This document shows positions 35,580 to 46,915 of a DNA stretch of 48,347 bases, in pieces. The translations under genes and the position numbers were made by a program. How positions within the stretch are numbered: the first letter of the stretch is position 1; each line of letters begins with the position of its first letter. A model generated the notes under the pieces. It did not search any database. It saw only the letters and a list, made by a program, of their open reading frames with translations, and was not told the origin of the DNA. The DNA comes from Candidatus Hydrogenedentota bacterium (GTDB lineage Bacteria > Hydrogenedentota > Hydrogenedentia > Hydrogenedentales > SLHB01): the NCBI GenBank assembly GCA_903925285.1, contig CAIYET010000399.1, positions 1-48,347 on the forward strand, in the 5' to 3' direction.

Positions 35580-37001
35580 ATGAAGGTCGTGTTCGTACTG
35601 CCACCGTACGATTATTCGAGTAGCGTCGGCAACACGCGCAAGAAGGTCCAGATTGGATTGTTGCCGCCGTTGGGTGTGGGCTATTTGGCGGCGTATCTCG
35701 AAGCACGCGGCCACGAGGCGGCGTTGGTGGACGCGATTGCGGAGCAACTCGATGTGCCCGAAACGGTCGAGGCCGTGGCGCGGCTTCAACCGGGCTTCAT
35801 CGGGATATCATCGTTTACCACGATGGACCAGAATACTTCGTATGCCTTGGCCGAAGCGCTCAAGGCGCGGTTTCCTGCGATCCCGATCGTCATGGGCGGC
35901 CCGCACGTCACGTCGTTCGCGCGCCGGATTCTCGCCGAGTGCCCGCATGTGGACGTGCTGGTTCCCGGCGACGGCGAGGTGGCCCTTGGCGAATTGGTCG
36001 AGCGTTTCGAGCGCGGGCAGTCGTTTGCGGACATCCCCGGCATCCTGTTTCGCGACAAACGCGGCCAAACCGTTGCCACGCCGTTGGCCGAGCCGTTGCG
36101 CGATATCGACCAATTCCCGCATCCCGCGCGGCACATCTACAAACACGACCTCTACTGTCCGTTGCCGAGCCTGAGCGCGCGTCGGCCCGTTACCTCCGCC
36201 ATCACTTCGCGCGGGTGCCCGTGGGCGCGTTGCCGGTTCTGCTATCAAGGGGGTGATTACGCGGTATCGTACCGGCGGCGTTCGCCTGAAAACGTGGCCG
36301 ATGAAATCGCGCGCCTCGTATCGGATTGGGGCATCCGCAACGTGGTCTTTTGGGACGACAATTTCTGCGTGATACCGGAGTGGATAGATCGTTTCTGCGA
36401 CTTGCTCGATGGCCAGGGTCGGCCTATCGTGTGGTCCGTGCTCGCCCGTGCGAACACCGTATCGAAGGCCATGCTCGAACGGATGGCGCGGTCGGGATGT
36501 TACAGCGTGCAATACGGCATTGAATCCGGCAACGACGCGATCCTCGAACTGATCCGAAAGGGCATCACCCGCGATCAGTGCCGCGAGGCTGTACGATGGG
36601 CGCGCGAGGCCGGCATGGAAACGCGCGCATTCTTCGTGCTGGGATTCCCAACCGAAACGCCGGAGATGGCCGACGAGACGATTCGATTCGCATGCGAACT
36701 GAACGTCGACTATGTCGTGTTCTTCTCGTACCACCTACATCCAGGCACGGAACTCGCCGAATTCGCATTGGGACACGGCTACAGTGGTCCATACAAAGGT
36801 CAGCACCGTCCCTCGTTCGTGCCGACCACCTACCCCAGCGAAGCGGAACTCGCGCGCAAGGTCAAGGACGCCTATCGCCGCTATTACATGCGTCCGGCCT
36901 ACGTGCGACACCTGCTCGAACGTACGTTGCGCAATCCCAGCCTGCTTAAGAATCACCTTCGCGGTTTCTACTACTGGCTTGGCCTCATGGCCGGACGCTA
37001 A
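35580..37001 (+). CDS. B12-binding-domain radical SAM protein
   Basis: A 473-residue enzyme with an N-terminal cobalamin-type Rossmann domain (MKVVFVLPPYDYSSS, PLGVGYLAAYLEARGHEAAL, FIGISSFT, DVLVPGDGEVAL) and a radical SAM barrel. No DxHxxG axial-ligand motif is seen, so cobalamin may bind without a histidine ligand or not at all. The cluster cysteines are 213, 218 and 221 (SRGCPWARCRFC), that is C-x4-C-x2-C instead of the canonical C-x3-C-x2-C. GIESGNDAILELIRKGITRD and FFVLGFPTETPEMADETI match the BchE/hopanoid and methyltransferase-type superfamily. The ATG at 35580 is preferred to an upstream TTG. The reaction is not predictable. Confidence 0.9.
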   Translation: MKVVFVLPPYDYSSSVGNTRKKVQIGLLPPLGVGYLAAYLEARGHEAALVDAIAEQLDVPETVEAVARLQPGFIGISSFTTMDQNTSYALAEALKARFPAIPIVMGGPHVTSFARRILAECPHVDVLVPGDGEVALGELVERFERGQSFADIPGILFRDKRGQTVATPLAEPLRDIDQFPHPARHIYKHDLYCPLPSLSARRPVTSAITSRGCPWARCRFCYQGGDYAVSYRRRSPENVADEIARLVSDWGIRNVVFWDDNFCVIPEWIDRFCDLLDGQGRPIVWSVLARANTVSKAMLERMARSGCYSVQYGIESGNDAILELIRKGITRDQCREAVRWAREAGMETRAFFVLGFPTETPEMADETIRFACELNVDYVVFFSYHLHPGTELAEFALGHGYSGPYKGQHRPSFVPTTYPSEAELARKVKDAYRRYYMRPAYVRHLLERTLRNPSLLKNHLRGFYYWLGLMAGR

Positions 37002-37011
37002 GGAACAATGA

Positions 37012-37035
37012 AGTGACAACGTGACAAGTGAAACG
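37012..37035. repeat. GTGACAA heptamer tract after a stop codon
   Basis: AGTGACAAC GTGACAA GTGAAAC, beginning 10 bases past the stop of the radical SAM gene. Weak, with one unit of eight bases, but of the same period and position relative to a stop as the other heptamer arrays. Confidence 0.4.
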
Positions 37036-37086
37036 TCGCGTTACTCGAAGCGCGCGCCCCGCTAGTCGCGGTTTCTTCACAATTAC

Positions 37087-38640
37087 TCAGGTCTTACTTG
37101 CGGCGTTCCCGCCTTCGATGCTCATTTCGCGCAGCTTTCGCTTGAGCAGTTTGCCTGTTGCCCCTTTAGGCAGTACGGGCAAAACCTCGATGTAGCGGGG
37201 CACCTTGTATCGGGCCATGCGTTCTTCGCAGTATTGACGCAAGTCTTCGGACGTCGTCGTGGCCGCTTTGGTCAAGGACACGTACGCCTTGACCTCTTCG
37301 CCGCGTGCTTCGTCGGGCACGCCGATTACGCAGGCCTCGACGATATCGGGATGTCCATAAAGCGCCTCCTCGATCTCGCGCGGATAAATGTTCATGCCGC
37401 CGCGTATGATGAGATCCTTCTTGCGGTCGACGATGAAGAAGTAACCGTCTTCGTCCATCTTGCCGAGGTCGCCGGTATGGAACCATCCGTCGATGATGAC
37501 CGATTCGGTCGCGCCGGGGCGCTTGTAATAGCCCTTCATGAGATTGTGTCCGCGCAACACGATTTCGCCTACTTCGTCGACACCGCCGAAGGTCCCGTCT
37601 TCGCGCATGATCCGCATTTCGCAGCCCCAGATCGGCGTGCCGATCGAGCCGGGTTTGCTTGGGCGATCAGGCATGTTGAACGAGGCCACTGGACTGGTTT
37701 CGGTCAGCCCGTAGCCCTCGAAGATTTGCAGGCCGAAACGCTCACGGAACCGGCTCAGCACGTCGACCGGCAGCGCCGAACCGCCGGATACGACCATCTT
37801 GAGCGACGAAATGTCGTGCTTGTTTTCGTCGGCATTGAGCATCCAGAAGAACATCGTCGGCACCGCCGCGAGGAACGTTACGCGGTCGCGCTGGATAATT
37901 TCGAGCGTCTTGCCTGTATCGAACACGGGCATCATCGTCAGCGTCGCGCCGGACATCAAACCGACGTTCATCACGCAGGTCTGGCCGAAGGAATGGAAGA
38001 GGGGCAAGACGACGAGGCCCACATCGTCCGGCTTGACCTTGACGATGTAGTCCTTCGCGAAGAAGGCATTGAAGAAGACGTTGAAATGCGTGAGTTCGGC
38101 CCCCTTGGGCGTGCCGGTCGTGCCGGACGTGTACAAGATGACGGCCGTGTCTTCGGGCATGGTCTGCACCATGTCGAAGTGGGCCGACGCCGCGTCGAGA
38201 GCGGGTTCTAGCGCCTCGCCCACGGGTGGTGACGAGGATGCGGGACCGCCCACCAGGATCAGATGGCGGCAGGTCTCGGTTTGCAGGAATGCCTTGCGGG
38301 CTTCTTCCTCGAAGCTGTGCCAAGCTATGAACACGAACGCGTCCGAGTCCTCGATTTGATACTGGATTTCGAGCGCCTTCATCATGCAGTTGATCGGGAC
38401 GACCGTGCCGCCGGCGTTCAGGATGCCGTAGTAGGCGATGGGGAAGTGCGGCGTGTTCGGCAGCATGACGGCAACCTTGTCGCCTTTCTTGACTCCGCGG
38501 TCCCGCAGCACATTGGCCATTTTCTTGACGGCCGCGACAAGTTCCGTGTAACTCAACTTCCACTTGTCGAGAATAAGGGCCGTCTTGTTCGGATACCGCT
38601 CTGCGGATGCATCCAGAAAATACGCCAGATTCAGACTCAT
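37087..38640 (-). CDS. Long-chain acyl-CoA ligase (FadD-like)
   Basis: A 517-residue member of the ANL adenylating superfamily that activates a fatty acid to acyl-adenylate and then acyl-CoA. Core motifs: ILYTSGTTGTPKGAELTH (P-loop), GYGLTETSPVASFN (A5), GWFHTGDLGKMDEDGYFFIV (A7), DRKKDLIIRGGMNIYPREIE (A8), and PKGATGKLLKRKLRE with the catalytic lysine near the C-terminus. AAGGAG is 7 bases before the ATG. It could supply the acyl-CoA dehydrogenase and ETF system encoded at 8221-13890. Confidence 0.95.
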   Translation of the reverse strand: MSLNLAYFLDASAERYPNKTALILDKWKLSYTELVAAVKKMANVLRDRGVKKGDKVAVMLPNTPHFPIAYYGILNAGGTVVPINCMMKALEIQYQIEDSDAFVFIAWHSFEEEARKAFLQTETCRHLILVGGPASSSPPVGEALEPALDAASAHFDMVQTMPEDTAVILYTSGTTGTPKGAELTHFNVFFNAFFAKDYIVKVKPDDVGLVVLPLFHSFGQTCVMNVGLMSGATLTMMPVFDTGKTLEIIQRDRVTFLAAVPTMFFWMLNADENKHDISSLKMVVSGGSALPVDVLSRFRERFGLQIFEGYGLTETSPVASFNMPDRPSKPGSIGTPIWGCEMRIMREDGTFGGVDEVGEIVLRGHNLMKGYYKRPGATESVIIDGWFHTGDLGKMDEDGYFFIVDRKKDLIIRGGMNIYPREIEEALYGHPDIVEACVIGVPDEARGEEVKAYVSLTKAATTTSEDLRQYCEERMARYKVPRYIEVLPVLPKGATGKLLKRKLREMSIEGGNAASKT

Positions 38641-38658
38641 GCGTGCTCCTTCCCATCC

Positions 38659-38726
38659 AGGCTTCAGGCTACAGGCTTCAGGCTTCAGGAAGTGCGATGT
38701 AGCCTGAAGCCTGAAGCCTGAAGCCT
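38659..38726. repeat. GGCTTCA heptamer inverted repeat, loop GGAAGTGCGATGTAG
   Basis: Left arm 38659-38689 and right arm 38703-38726 are made of GGCTTCA and its complement TGAAGCC; the innermost 17 bases pair perfectly. The loop AAGTGCGATGTAG is nearly identical to that of the next element at 38877. Upstream of the acyl-CoA ligase start, in the 303-base gap to the RND pump gene; the spacer 38735-38876 holds no gene. Confidence 0.9.
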
Positions 38727-38876
38727 TTCCCTAGTTAACTTCTGCCGACCATCCAACCATGCGGTTATCCTCGAAGCCCCAGCATACTATTCAAAATCAA
38801 TCGGGAAATCAAGACGTTGGCGTCCGCCATTTGGCAATCCAAGCTTCAGGCCGCACGCCGAAGCCTTGCGCGCGGG

Positions 38877-38935
38877 CCTACAGGCTTCAGGAAATGCGAT
38901 GTAGCCTGAGGCCTGAAGCCTGAAGCCTGAAGCCT
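38877..38935. repeat. GGCTTCA heptamer inverted repeat, second copy
   Basis: Short left arm 38877-38891, loop AAATGCGATGTAG, right arm of four TGAAGCC-type units 38904-38934. The RND pump stop codon follows 8 bases later (complement of 38944-38946), so on the minus strand the element sits directly after that gene. Confidence 0.88.
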
Positions 38936-38943
38936 TTCCCTGT

Positions 38944-42213
<3,270 letters not shown>

Positions 42214-42234
42214 GAGCGGCATCCTGTCGCGCAA

Positions 42235-42351
42235 GGATGAAGGATGAAAGAGGCTTTAGGCTTTAGGCTGTAGGCTTTAGGAAGTGCGTCGATCACGGGC
42301 AATTTATCCTTCTTCTTCATCCTTTAGCCTAATGCCTAATGCCTAATGCCT
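42235..42351. repeat. Compound heptamer repeat between adaptor and pump genes
   Basis: 42235-42250 has two ATGAAGG units; 42251-42281 has four GGCTTTA/GGCTGTA units; 42282-42290 is GAAGTGCGTC, the shared loop motif; and 42321-42351 has CCTTTAG and three CCTAATG units. Left and right arms are imperfect complements, so a branched hairpin in the operon mRNA is likely. The adaptor stop follows 6 bases away. Confidence 0.88.
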
Positions 42352-42357
42352 CTTCTT

Positions 42358-43554
42358 CTATTCGACGCGCATGCCGTCTTGGATACGGTCGAGGGCGCCG
42401 GTTACGATGATTTCGCCGTCGTTCAAGCCCGACAATACTTCGACGCGCGCGCCGTATTGTTTGCCGGTCTTGATGAGGCGCAACCGTGCGATTTGGTCGT
42501 TGCCTACGACGAATACGCCGGTCAACTGTCCGCGTTCGACAACCGCCGCGCTCGGCACGGCAAGTGCCTGCTTTTCGCTTGCGACGTACCGCACGCGCCC
42601 GAATAGTCCCGAATGCAGATTCGGAGCGGCAGGCAAATTGACCTTGACGACAAACGTGTGACTACCGGTGTCGGACGAGGGCACGACCTCGGCCACCGTT
42701 CCCGCGATCGGCTGCTCGCCGAGGGCGTCTATCAGGACGGAAATCGCATCGCCCACGTGGAAAAGACCTACCCGGCCTTCATCGATATTGGCTTCGAGAC
42801 GGTACTGCCGGTTGTCTTCGATCTCGAGCAGGGGCATGTTCGGGGCGGCCAAGTCACCTACTTCGGCGCTCTTGCGCGTGACAACGCCGTCCATGGGACT
42901 GGCGATGCGGGCGTATCCGAACATGACCTTGGCGTTGGCAACCTCCGCCTGGGCCTGCTCGATCCGTGCGGCGGCCTCCGCTTTCTTGGCCTCGAACGAC
43001 TTGAGCATCTCATCGGCCTGGCTTGCTTCGGCCGTTGCGCCCTTCTGTTTCGCATTGGCCTCGTCATACGCCTGGCGGCTGATAGCCTTATTCGTGGCAA
43101 GCCCCTTCAGACGTTCGAGCGTTGCGTTGGCCAAATTCTGAGTGGCTGCTGCAGCGCCCTTAGCCGCTTGTGCACCGCTGAAGCCTTTCTCGACTTCGAG
43201 CAACGCGCTCTGCGCTTCGAGCAACGCGCTCTCGGCCTTCTGGGCCTGGGCGGCCACCTCTCGGTCATCGATATCGATTAGCGGCATGCCCGTCGTCACC
43301 GGAGTCCCCTCGGCCACGTGGACGGCCATGATATGCCCCATGAGCCTGCTTTGAATCGTAGAAGCGGCCTTCGACCGGACCGCGCCAACGGCTTCTTCGG
43401 GTACTTGGACCGTTTGTAGGACAATCTTCTCCGTTGCGGCCTTGACGGTGGCAACCGGCGCTACGTTACCGGAGGTCGGCGTCGTCTTGTGACACCCAAC
43501 CGCCCACACCGTCAACGCGGCCATAAGCATCGCAACCGCCAGACTTCGATTCAC
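42358..43554 (-). CDS. RND efflux periplasmic adaptor lipoprotein
   Basis: A 398-residue membrane-fusion protein linking the pump to an outer channel. The start is the GTG at 43554: GGAGGA lies 7 bases upstream, and an ORF start at a TTG further up includes that ribosome site. The lipoprotein signal ends at WAVGC. Lipoyl/barrel-sandwich halves are split by a long helical hairpin rich in Ala, Lys and Glu (AQKAESALLEAQSALLEVEK...NATLERLKGLATNKAISRQA). ASPMDGVVTRKSAEVGDLAAP and VFVVGNDQIARLRLIKTG are typical later elements. Precedes the pump gene in the same operon. Confidence 0.93.
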   Translation of the reverse strand: MNRSLAVAMLMAALTVWAVGCHKTTPTSGNVAPVATVKAATEKIVLQTVQVPEEAVGAVRSKAASTIQSRLMGHIMAVHVAEGTPVTTGMPLIDIDDREVAAQAQKAESALLEAQSALLEVEKGFSGAQAAKGAAAATQNLANATLERLKGLATNKAISRQAYDEANAKQKGATAEASQADEMLKSFEAKKAEAAARIEQAQAEVANAKVMFGYARIASPMDGVVTRKSAEVGDLAAPNMPLLEIEDNRQYRLEANIDEGRVGLFHVGDAISVLIDALGEQPIAGTVAEVVPSSDTGSHTFVVKVNLPAAPNLHSGLFGRVRYVASEKQALAVPSAAVVERGQLTGVFVVGNDQIARLRLIKTGKQYGARVEVLSGLNDGEIIVTGALDRIQDGMRVE

Positions 43555-43723
43555 CGATTTGTCCTCCAACCGCCATACCCAGTTGCGTTTCCGGTGGCTA
43601 TCTTAAGACAATTCAGAGGGACTTCGCCACATTTTACCCCGCCAAGGTAACGCGCACACGTGCCGGGGAATTCCCGGTGGGCCAATCGTGTTAGAATCGC
43701 TAACTAAGGAGTACGTGGACATT

Positions 43724-45103
43724 ATGGCGGATAGCGGCGCCAAAGATTTTGGATCGAGTCCTTTCTTCGAATTCGTGCAGGAAGATGCTTCGGGAGATAC
43801 GTTCTCGCCGGAGGAGATCTCGGTACTCGATCGTGTCAATCAAAAGATTGCAGCGGGCCAGTCGCTCGACGACGTCATGAACTTCGTGTTCGATGCGACG
43901 CGGGAAATTATCCCGTGCGACCGTTTAGGTCTGGCGTTTGTCGAAGACGACGGCCGCCGCGTCATCGCGCACTGGGCGCGGGCCACTTATGCGCCGCTGT
44001 TGCTCAGGGACGGTTTCGCGCAGGATATCGAGGGCAGTTCGTTGAAAGCCGTCCTCGATACGGGTGAGCCGCGGATCATCGACGATCTCGAACAGTATGC
44101 GCGGGAACATCCGGATAGCATCTCGACACGCGCTATCCTCCAGGAAGGCATTCGTTCGAGCATGACGTGTCCGTTAAGCGTCGAGGATCGCCCGATAGGC
44201 TTCTTGTTCCGCAGTTCGCGGCAACCCAACGCGTACGCGCGCCATCACGTCCGCCTGCATCAAGCGATTGCCGAGCGGATAAGCCAGGCGGTCGAGAAGG
44301 CGTGGCGGATCGAACGCCTGCGCGTGGCCAACCGGGCCTACTTCGAGATCCTCGGTTTCGTCAGCCACGAACTTAAAAGCCCGCTGGCGTCCATCGTGAT
44401 GGATGTTTATGCGCTCAATAACGGGATGTTCGGCCCCCTGTCCGACGCGCAACGCGACAAGCTGCAACGTATGGTGGGCAAGGCGCAGTATCTCTTGGGG
44501 ATGATCGAGGAATACATTGGTCTGTCGTGCATCGAGAGCGATGGATTCGAAGGATCGTTTCGCGCGGGCGTCGATTTTTGCGCCGAGGTGATCGAACCGG
44601 CCCTCGGCATTGTCGACAGTCTCGCGCGCGACCAACTCATGAGGATGGACAGCGAATTCCCCGAAACGTTGGCGTTTGCGGCGTGCGATACGGGGCTGAT
44701 GACCATCGTCATGGTAAACCTGTTGGGCAATGCGATAAAATACGGGACGCGCGAGGGCAAGATACGGATTCGCGCCGGTACGGCCAACGGACGCTTGTCC
44801 GTATCGGTGTGGAACGAAGGTCCCGGCTTCCCTCTGGAAGAGAAGCCGCGTCTTTTCCGCAAGTTCTCGCGATTGCAGACGCCCGAACTGCTCAAACGTA
44901 AGGGTACGGGCGTCGGTTTGTATTCGACATGGCGTATCATTCAGTTACATGGCGGCCGGATTTGGGCCGATTCCGAGCTTGGACAGTGGGCGGAATTCTC
45001 GTTCGAGATTCCGCTTGCGCTCGGTGGAACGGCCGACGCGGAAGCCTTGCGCGCGGCGGAAAGAAAGGATCGGGTGTTCGATGAAGACGACGACCAGTTC
45101 TGA
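43724..45103 (+). CDS. Soluble GAF-domain sensor histidine kinase
   Basis: A 459-residue cytoplasmic kinase with no membrane helix. A GAF-like sensor (about residues 25-190) shows CDRLGLAFVEDDGRRVIAHW and MTCPLSVEDRPIGFLF. The HisKA box has FVSHELKSPLASIV, with phospho-acceptor His215; the ATPase has MVNLLGNAIKYG (N box), VWNEGPGFPLEEK (G1 region) and GTGVGLYSTWRIIQLHGG (G2). The ATG at 43724 or a GTG at 43688 could start it. It overlaps the hydG start by 23 bases, so it is translationally linked to hydrogenase maturation and may report redox or hydrogen state; this role is inference. No response regulator is in the window. Confidence 0.9.
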   Translation: MADSGAKDFGSSPFFEFVQEDASGDTFSPEEISVLDRVNQKIAAGQSLDDVMNFVFDATREIIPCDRLGLAFVEDDGRRVIAHWARATYAPLLLRDGFAQDIEGSSLKAVLDTGEPRIIDDLEQYAREHPDSISTRAILQEGIRSSMTCPLSVEDRPIGFLFRSSRQPNAYARHHVRLHQAIAERISQAVEKAWRIERLRVANRAYFEILGFVSHELKSPLASIVMDVYALNNGMFGPLSDAQRDKLQRMVGKAQYLLGMIEEYIGLSCIESDGFEGSFRAGVDFCAEVIEPALGIVDSLARDQLMRMDSEFPETLAFAACDTGLMTIVMVNLLGNAIKYGTREGKIRIRAGTANGRLSVSVWNEGPGFPLEEKPRLFRKFSRLQTPELLKRKGTGVGLYSTWRIIQLHGGRIWADSELGQWAEFSFEIPLALGGTADAEALRAAERKDRVFDEDDDQF

Positions 45104-46487
45104 GGGAGTTCCCATTCGCGAAGAGGAAATCGACGCCGTATTGGCGGCGGGCGCGACGCGCGACGCGGCGCATGTGCGCGAGGTCCTGGCCAAGGCAAAG
45201 GAGCTGAAGGGCTTGTCCGCGTCCGACGTGGCGGTGTTGATGCCGATCAGCGATCCTGAACTGCTGGGCGAGTTGTTCGCAACGGCTCGCCAAGTCAAGG
45301 AAGAAATCTATGGGCGGCGCCTAGTCTTGTTCGCGCCGCTGTACATCTCGAACCTGTGCGGTAACGAATGCCTGTACTGCGCCTTCCGCGTGCGCAACAA
45401 GGATGTCAAACGCCGCGCCCTGTCACAGGAAGAGATCGCGCAGGAGATCACGGTCCTCGTCGAACAAGGCCATAAACGCGTGCTGCTCGTCGCAGGCGAG
45501 TCGTATCCCCAGGAAGGATTCTCATATGTCCTGCGAAGCATCGAGACGATCTACGCGACGCGTAGCGGCAACGGCGAGATCCGCCGCGTCAATGCCAACG
45601 TCGCGCCGCTCACGCTCGAAGAATTCCGCCAACTCAAGGCGGCCCGGATCGGCACCTATCAGGTCTTCCAGGAAACGTATCACCACGCCACGTATGCGAA
45701 GATGCACCTCGGCGGCAAGAAAATGGATTACAACTGGCGCGTGACCGCCATGGACCGCGCCATGGAGGCCGGCATCGACGATGTAGGCATCGGCGTCCTG
45801 TTTGGGCTGGCCGATTGGCGATTCGAGGTTCTCGCGATGATGCAGCACATCGCCCATCTCGAAGAGCGGTTCGGCGTCGGACCGCACACGATCAGCGTGC
45901 CACGTCTCGAACCCGCGACCGGTTCCAATATCGCCGCGCAGCCGCCGCACGCGGTTGGCGACCTCGACTTCCGCAAGATCGTCGCGATCCTCCGGCTCGC
46001 GGTACCATACACGGGGATCATCATGAGCACGCGAGAGACCGCGAACATCCGGCGTGAAACCTTCGCGCTGGGCGTGTCGCAGATCTCGGCAGGCAGCCGC
46101 ACGAACCCCGGCGGCTATGTCGAGGGCGACCCCGTGGCCGTGAGCGAACAGTTCTCGCTCGGCGACCACCGTGGGCTGGACGAAGTCGTGCGCGACGTAG
46201 CCTCGCTCGGCTATATCCCGTCGTTCTGTACCGCCTGCTACCGGCTCGGACGGACGGGGCATGATTTCATGGACATGGCCAAGCCGGGGGCCATCAAGGA
46301 CCATTGCGATCCGAATGCCCTGTCGACGTTTCTCGAATACTTGACGGACTACGCCTCGCCGGAGACCCAAGCGGCGGGCGAAAAGCTGATCGCCGATACG
46401 CTCGAACGCATGAACGATGGCGTGCGCCGCATTTCGCAGAACCTCTTGGCCAAGGTCCGCGAAGGCCAGCACGACGTGCTCTGCTGA
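45081..46487 (+). CDS. hydG: [FeFe]-hydrogenase maturase HydG (tyrosine lyase)
   Basis: A 468-residue radical SAM enzyme that cleaves tyrosine to p-cresol and makes the CO and CN ligands of the hydrogenase H-cluster. Cysteines 93, 97 and 100 (NLCGNECLYC) bind the SAM cluster. A second cluster sits on the HydG-specific C-terminal CTAC (383, 386) with Cys409 after 22 residues, giving CX2CX22C, followed by NALSTFLEYLTDYA. Length and both clusters are complete, so it is predicted active. Start ATG 45081 is within the kinase gene end. It implies an [FeFe] hydrogenase elsewhere; hydE and hydF are not in the window. Confidence 0.96.
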   Translation: MKTTTSSEGVPIREEEIDAVLAAGATRDAAHVREVLAKAKELKGLSASDVAVLMPISDPELLGELFATARQVKEEIYGRRLVLFAPLYISNLCGNECLYCAFRVRNKDVKRRALSQEEIAQEITVLVEQGHKRVLLVAGESYPQEGFSYVLRSIETIYATRSGNGEIRRVNANVAPLTLEEFRQLKAARIGTYQVFQETYHHATYAKMHLGGKKMDYNWRVTAMDRAMEAGIDDVGIGVLFGLADWRFEVLAMMQHIAHLEERFGVGPHTISVPRLEPATGSNIAAQPPHAVGDLDFRKIVAILRLAVPYTGIIMSTRETANIRRETFALGVSQISAGSRTNPGGYVEGDPVAVSEQFSLGDHRGLDEVVRDVASLGYIPSFCTACYRLGRTGHDFMDMAKPGAIKDHCDPNALSTFLEYLTDYASPETQAAGEKLIADTLERMNDGVRRISQNLLAKVREGQHDVLC

Positions 46488-46495
46488 AAAGGAAT

Positions 46496-46550
46496 TAGGC
46501 TTTAGGCTGTAGGCTTTAGGCTGTAGGCACTGCCTACAGCCTAAAGCCTA
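46496..46550. repeat. GGCTTTA/GGCTGTA heptamer hairpin after hydG
   Basis: Left arm 46510-46528 and right arm 46532-46550 form a perfect 19-base stem with loop ACT; two further GGCTTTA/GGCTGTA units precede. It starts 8 bases past the hydG stop codon. A hairpin in this place could stabilise the 3' end of hydG mRNA or cause partial termination before the regulator gene. Confidence 0.93.
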
Positions 46551-46553
46551 GTA

Positions 46554-46628
46554 GGAATTGTGAATTATGAATGTGGAGTGGCAGACGACTTTCGCTCATG
46601 TCCATTCCTAATTACTAATTACTAATTA
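46554..46628. repeat. GAATTRT and CTAATTA heptamer arrays
   Basis: GAATTGT GAATTAT GAATGTG at 46555-46575 and CTAATTA-type units at 46608-46628 (CATTCCTAATTACTAATTAC) flank a 32-base unique stretch; the two arrays are partly complementary. They lie in the gap between hydG and the TM1266-type regulator gene. Confidence 0.75.
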
Positions 46629-46652
46629 ACCGGAACCGAAGGGAAACGAACC

Positions 46653-46907
46653 ATGGACAAACATATCATTCTCGGCATTCACGTCACGGACCGGCTGCGG
46701 AAAGTCGAAGAGGTGCAGCGACTCTTCTCGCAATACGGCTGCAACATCAAGACGCGCCTGGGCCTGCACGAGGTGGCAAACGTCTGCTCGCCCAACGGGC
46801 TGGTCCTGCTCGAAATGTACGGCGATGAAGCCGTGTGTCTCGAACTGGAAGAGAAACTCGAAGCCATCGAAGGTATCGAAGTCCAGAAGATGATCTTCGA
46901 GCACTGA
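46653..46907 (+). CDS. Iron-only hydrogenase system regulator, TM1266 family
   Basis: An 84-residue ACT-like protein. MDKHIILGIHVTDRLRKVEE, then SQYGCNIKTRLGLHEV and SPNGLVLLEMYG match the TM1266/iron-only hydrogenase regulator family, which is encoded next to hydE/hydF/hydG genes; its exact ligand is unknown. AAGGGA precedes the ATG. It lies between hydG and the ammonia-lyase, with the lyase starting 8 bases after its stop. Confidence 0.9.
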   Translation: MDKHIILGIHVTDRLRKVEEVQRLFSQYGCNIKTRLGLHEVANVCSPNGLVLLEMYGDEAVCLELEEKLEAIEGIEVQKMIFEH

Positions 46908-46915
46908 AGGAATCG

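Noticed and set aside
46510-46550. Intrinsic terminator after hydG
   Set aside because: The stem is perfect but no run of T follows, and the next genes are in the same functional set; I list it as a repeat.
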